From an uncultured Eubacteriales bacterium (GTDB lineage: Bacteria; Bacillota; Clostridia; Peptostreptococcales; Anaerovoracaceae), in contig CADBSP010000082.1 of assembly GCA_902797405.1 (NCBI GenBank), positions 1 through 8,057 of the forward strand: a stretch of 8,057 bases of DNA, written 5' to 3'. The position numbers and the translations under genes were made by a program. Below, in pieces: positions 6,266 through 8,057 of this stretch (position 1 is its first letter; the number at the start of each line of letters is the position of its first letter). The notes beneath the pieces were generated by a model. That model did not search any database, had not been told where the DNA came from, and saw nothing but the letters and a program-made list of their open reading frames with translations.

Positions 6266-6294
6266 ATTTTATGGGTTTTACCTTAGATTGTCAA
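6266..6294 (-). promoter_or_regulatory. Sigma-A promoter of the groES-groEL operon
   Basis: On the minus strand a perfect -35 TTGACA (6289-6294) and a -10 TAAAAT (6266-6271; five of six) are separated by exactly 17 bp. Transcription should begin near 6259, directly at the upstream edge of the CIRCE element. The leader from there to groES is about 170 nt; I see no convincing riboswitch or terminator in it. Confidence 0.93.
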
Positions 6295-6385
6295 CATTAT
6301 TTATCAAAAATATTTGCGCTGCATATCAAAAACTTATACGGCACTTCCGAATGTCTATTTCACACAGATTCCAACAGCATATCTT

Positions 6386-6446
6386 TATTTCTGTGCTATA
6401 TGTTGCGTATGTGCAGCAGTATTTCTGCACTATCTTTCGCGTATGT
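6386..6446. repeat. Tandem duplication of the glycosylase gene 3' end
   Basis: The 27 bp at 6420-6446, which cover the last codons and stop of the glycosylase gene, are repeated at 6386-6412 with about five mismatches, a period of 34 bp. On the minus strand both copies read ACATACGC followed shortly by ATAG and CAGAAATA, so the copied segment keeps a TAG in the same register. Fainter relatives may continue further left (tatttc at 6356, tattt at 6310). A 6-bp stem, gtgcag (6411-6416) with ctgcac (6425-6430), spans the junction but has no T-tract, so no clear terminator follows this gene. Confidence 0.75.
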
Positions 6447-7422
6447 AATAGAACAAATACTGTTGGGCGATGCCGCTCAATTGGCCGAAATGCTTTGATG
6501 CATACTGGGCCATGCCCTTAACATCACCTTCATCAAAGTCATAGAGTTCATGCATTACCCTACGCATCCAAACGTCAATTGGGAAGCTGGACATATCCCG
6601 GAGTCCGAACAAGGTGATGCAGTTCGCCACCTTAGGGCCAACGCCGGTCAAAGCCAGAACCTCTTCGTAGCTTCTGGGCATGCCGCGTTCCAATACTTCC
6701 TGAGCTGCTCGGATCAGGTACTTGGCTCGATAACCAAGCCGAACTTCTGCCAGGTCATCTTCCATCATAACCGCCAGTTTTTCCGGTCTCGGAATGCTCT
6801 TTAATGTCAACCCCAAAACACTTGGGCCGCTCTCTTTACATTCCCCATTTCTATTCTTATCTTTATCTTCATCTATAACCGACTTAAAGGATGAAGAAAC
6901 TTTTATCGGTTCACCCGCAACATCCGCAAGGCGCTCTATGCAGCCTTTGATCCGAGGGATATTGTTGTTCTGAGATATTATAAATGAAACTATTGTCTCC
7001 CAGAGATCCTGGTTCAGGATGCGGATTCCCTGTCCGGCCTTGATGGCCTGTTTCATGACGTCATCACCGCGGGAAAGTTTTCTTTTTATTCCACCGTAGT
7101 CACGCCCAAGGTCCAAGTAATTAAACCAATAATCCCGGGATGCATTCTTACCTGTGTAAGTTCCCGGTAGACCCTGTTTCTTGTCTTCACTTTCTCCTGT
7201 ATATTCGGTAATTATTACGCGACCCGACCGGACACTCGTCTTTGCTTTCCCGGATGCAGCATTTTCGCTACCTGCGGAGTTCGGCTCGAATAAAACATTC
7301 GCCAATCTATCCCCTGCGATTCCGGTCCAGCTGCCATCCTCCATGGCCCTCCATCTGAAGCACTGTCCGCAATCAAAAATATGCGTGCTGTTGAAATCCT
7401 TTACATCGTCAAAAACTATCAT
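6430..7422 (-). CDS. ogg: 8-oxoguanine DNA glycosylase-like (OGG family, HhH-GPD)
   Basis: This is a base-excision repair enzyme, expected to remove oxidised guanine and possibly nick the DNA through a lyase step. Visible features, of 330 residues: the OGG N-domain signature DCGQCFRW (17-24); WETIVSFIISQNNN (141-154); the helix-hairpin-helix LTGVGPKVANC (258-268) with the catalytic-type Lys K264; and PIDVW (281-285) with the catalytic-type Asp D283. The Lys-Asp spacing of 19 equals that of K249/D268 in human OGG1. It is longer than typical clostridial relatives because of low-complexity segments at about 46-68, 75-97 and 175-204 (the last with DEDKDKNRNG). ATG 7420-7422 overlaps the stop of the upstream Asp23-type gene in ATGA, with AGGAG 6 nt before it, so the two are probably translationally coupled. 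The symbol is by family; other HhH-GPD substrates such as alkylated bases are possible. Confidence 0.9.
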   Translation of the reverse strand: MIVFDDVKDFNSTHIFDCGQCFRWRAMEDGSWTGIAGDRLANVLFEPNSAGSENAASGKAKTSVRSGRVIITEYTGESEDKKQGLPGTYTGKNASRDYWFNYLDLGRDYGGIKRKLSRGDDVMKQAIKAGQGIRILNQDLWETIVSFIISQNNNIPRIKGCIERLADVAGEPIKVSSSFKSVIDEDKDKNRNGECKESGPSVLGLTLKSIPRPEKLAVMMEDDLAEVRLGYRAKYLIRAAQEVLERGMPRSYEEVLALTGVGPKVANCITLFGLRDMSSFPIDVWMRRVMHELYDFDEGDVKGMAQYASKHFGQLSGIAQQYLFYYIRER

Positions 7423-8057
7423 ACCAGGCTCCTGACTTCTATATCCGTGGTAACCACATTAAATGCGGTCATGTTCTCCACCGCCTCAGCCATTTTCTTT
7501 TGGAAACTAATAGCTGTATCAAAGATTTCAGCCTCTCTTTCCAAATCCACAACCACAACTATCTTTAGATTCTCAGGCTCGGTGTTCTCATAAACGCTGA
7601 TGACATTTCTAATACCTTTTACTTCTTTTCCCACGCATTTTGCTATATCCTTTATAACCTTATCGGTAATGATGAAGTCACCCAGATAGCTGTAGGTCGG
7701 ACGCACTACAGTCTTGGCAGTATCAGGTTCCTTACCGAATGGCCAAAGCGTTCCTGGATTCTTTATAGCCTCCTGAGCTCTGTCAGTCATGTCCTTCGTC
7801 ATATCCTTTGCTCGACGGATTAGCATTTCCGGATTCATGAAATATCCGGCAAAGTCACGCTTAAGCTGAACCGTCGGAACCGGGATTACGTGCTTTCCCT
7901 GCTGCACTCTGAATCGCTCCGCGGTCTTCCTTTCCTCCGGTGTACTGATATCCTCTATATACACCCTCTCATGAACCTCGGGGAGTCCGAGTTTTTTGGC
8001 TATAACATCCGTCATTCTGTCGGATGTACCCACAATCAAAATAGACTCCGGCTTTAA
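7419..8057 (-). CDS. Asp23/Gls24-domain protein, 5' end outside the window
   Basis: The frame is open through the right edge, so this is the last 212 residues of a longer protein; the TTG at 8037-8039 lies within LKPESILIVGTSDRM and is unlikely to be the start. The C-terminal part, from about GDFIITDKVIKDIAKCVG to the end, has the Asp23 pattern: a helix (IxxIAxxVGKEVKGIRNV), a strand of hydrophobics (LKIVVVVDLE), a helix (FQKKMAEAVENMTAF) and the closing strand NVVTTDIEV. Asp23-family proteins are linked to alkaline or envelope stress in Gram-positives. The N-terminal visible part (LGLPEVHERVYIEDISTPEE, GKHVIPVPT, FAGYFMNPE) is unlike the short Asp23 proteins and reads as an additional domain, possibly nucleotide-binding; that cannot be judged without the missing start. 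Its TGA overlaps the glycosylase ATG by 4 bp. Confidence 0.85.
   Translation of the reverse strand, partial: LKPESILIVGTSDRMTDVIAKKLGLPEVHERVYIEDISTPEERKTAERFRVQQGKHVIPVPTVQLKRDFAGYFMNPEMLIRRAKDMTKDMTDRAQEAIKNPGTLWPFGKEPDTAKTVVRPTYSYLGDFIITDKVIKDIAKCVGKEVKGIRNVISVYENTEPENLKIVVVVDLEREAEIFDTAISFQKKMAEAVENMTAFNVVTTDIEVRSLV

Noticed and set aside
6252..6521. Two overlapping plus-strand open frames across the groES promoter region
   Set aside because: They run over the CIRCE operator, the groES promoter and the glycosylase 3' end, have no ribosome site, and match nothing I recognise.

Overview
The window looks like a chromosomal segment of a moderate-GC Gram-positive bacterium of the Bacillota, most likely a Clostridia member. 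The signs are a groES-groEL operon under a CIRCE operator, strong GGAGG ribosome sites with occasional TTG starts, an HD-domain class II CCA-adding enzyme, and an Asp23-type envelope-stress protein. I see no mobile element, tRNA, rRNA or CRISPR array.

Layout from left to right: the 3' end of a plus-strand membrane protein (3-353) converges on a minus-strand block that fills the rest. Read in the direction of transcription (right to left), that block is: an Asp23-domain protein cut by the window edge (7419-8057) overlapping by 4 bp an OGG-like DNA glycosylase (6430-7422); a consensus promoter with a CIRCE operator (6232-6294); groES and groEL (6085-4130); a clear intrinsic terminator (3931-3967); a promoter and an MFS exporter with a TTG start (3866-2577); and cca (2341-578). 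The genes are mostly housekeeping or stress functions: chaperonin folding, oxidised-base repair, tRNA 3'-end maturation, and probable drug or metabolite efflux. No shared pathway is evident.

The unusual content is repetitive DNA. First, cca carries nine exact-length 36-bp units in frame (1547-1870), inserting 108 Asp/Asn/Lys-rich residues in the catalytic domain right after the RRDFT motif, in an otherwise intact enzyme. Second, the space downstream of all four minus-strand genes whose 3' flank is not another gene (glycosylase, groEL, exporter, cca) holds degenerate tandem repeats. Their units resemble, and run into, the last codons and stop codon of the gene just upstream. This is clearest for cca, where a 46-49 bp period reproduces the terminal codons and stop several times. 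The glycosylase also has extra low-complexity loops. Together these suggest a genome unusually prone to, or tolerant of, tandem expansion within genes and at gene 3' ends. The cause is not visible here.
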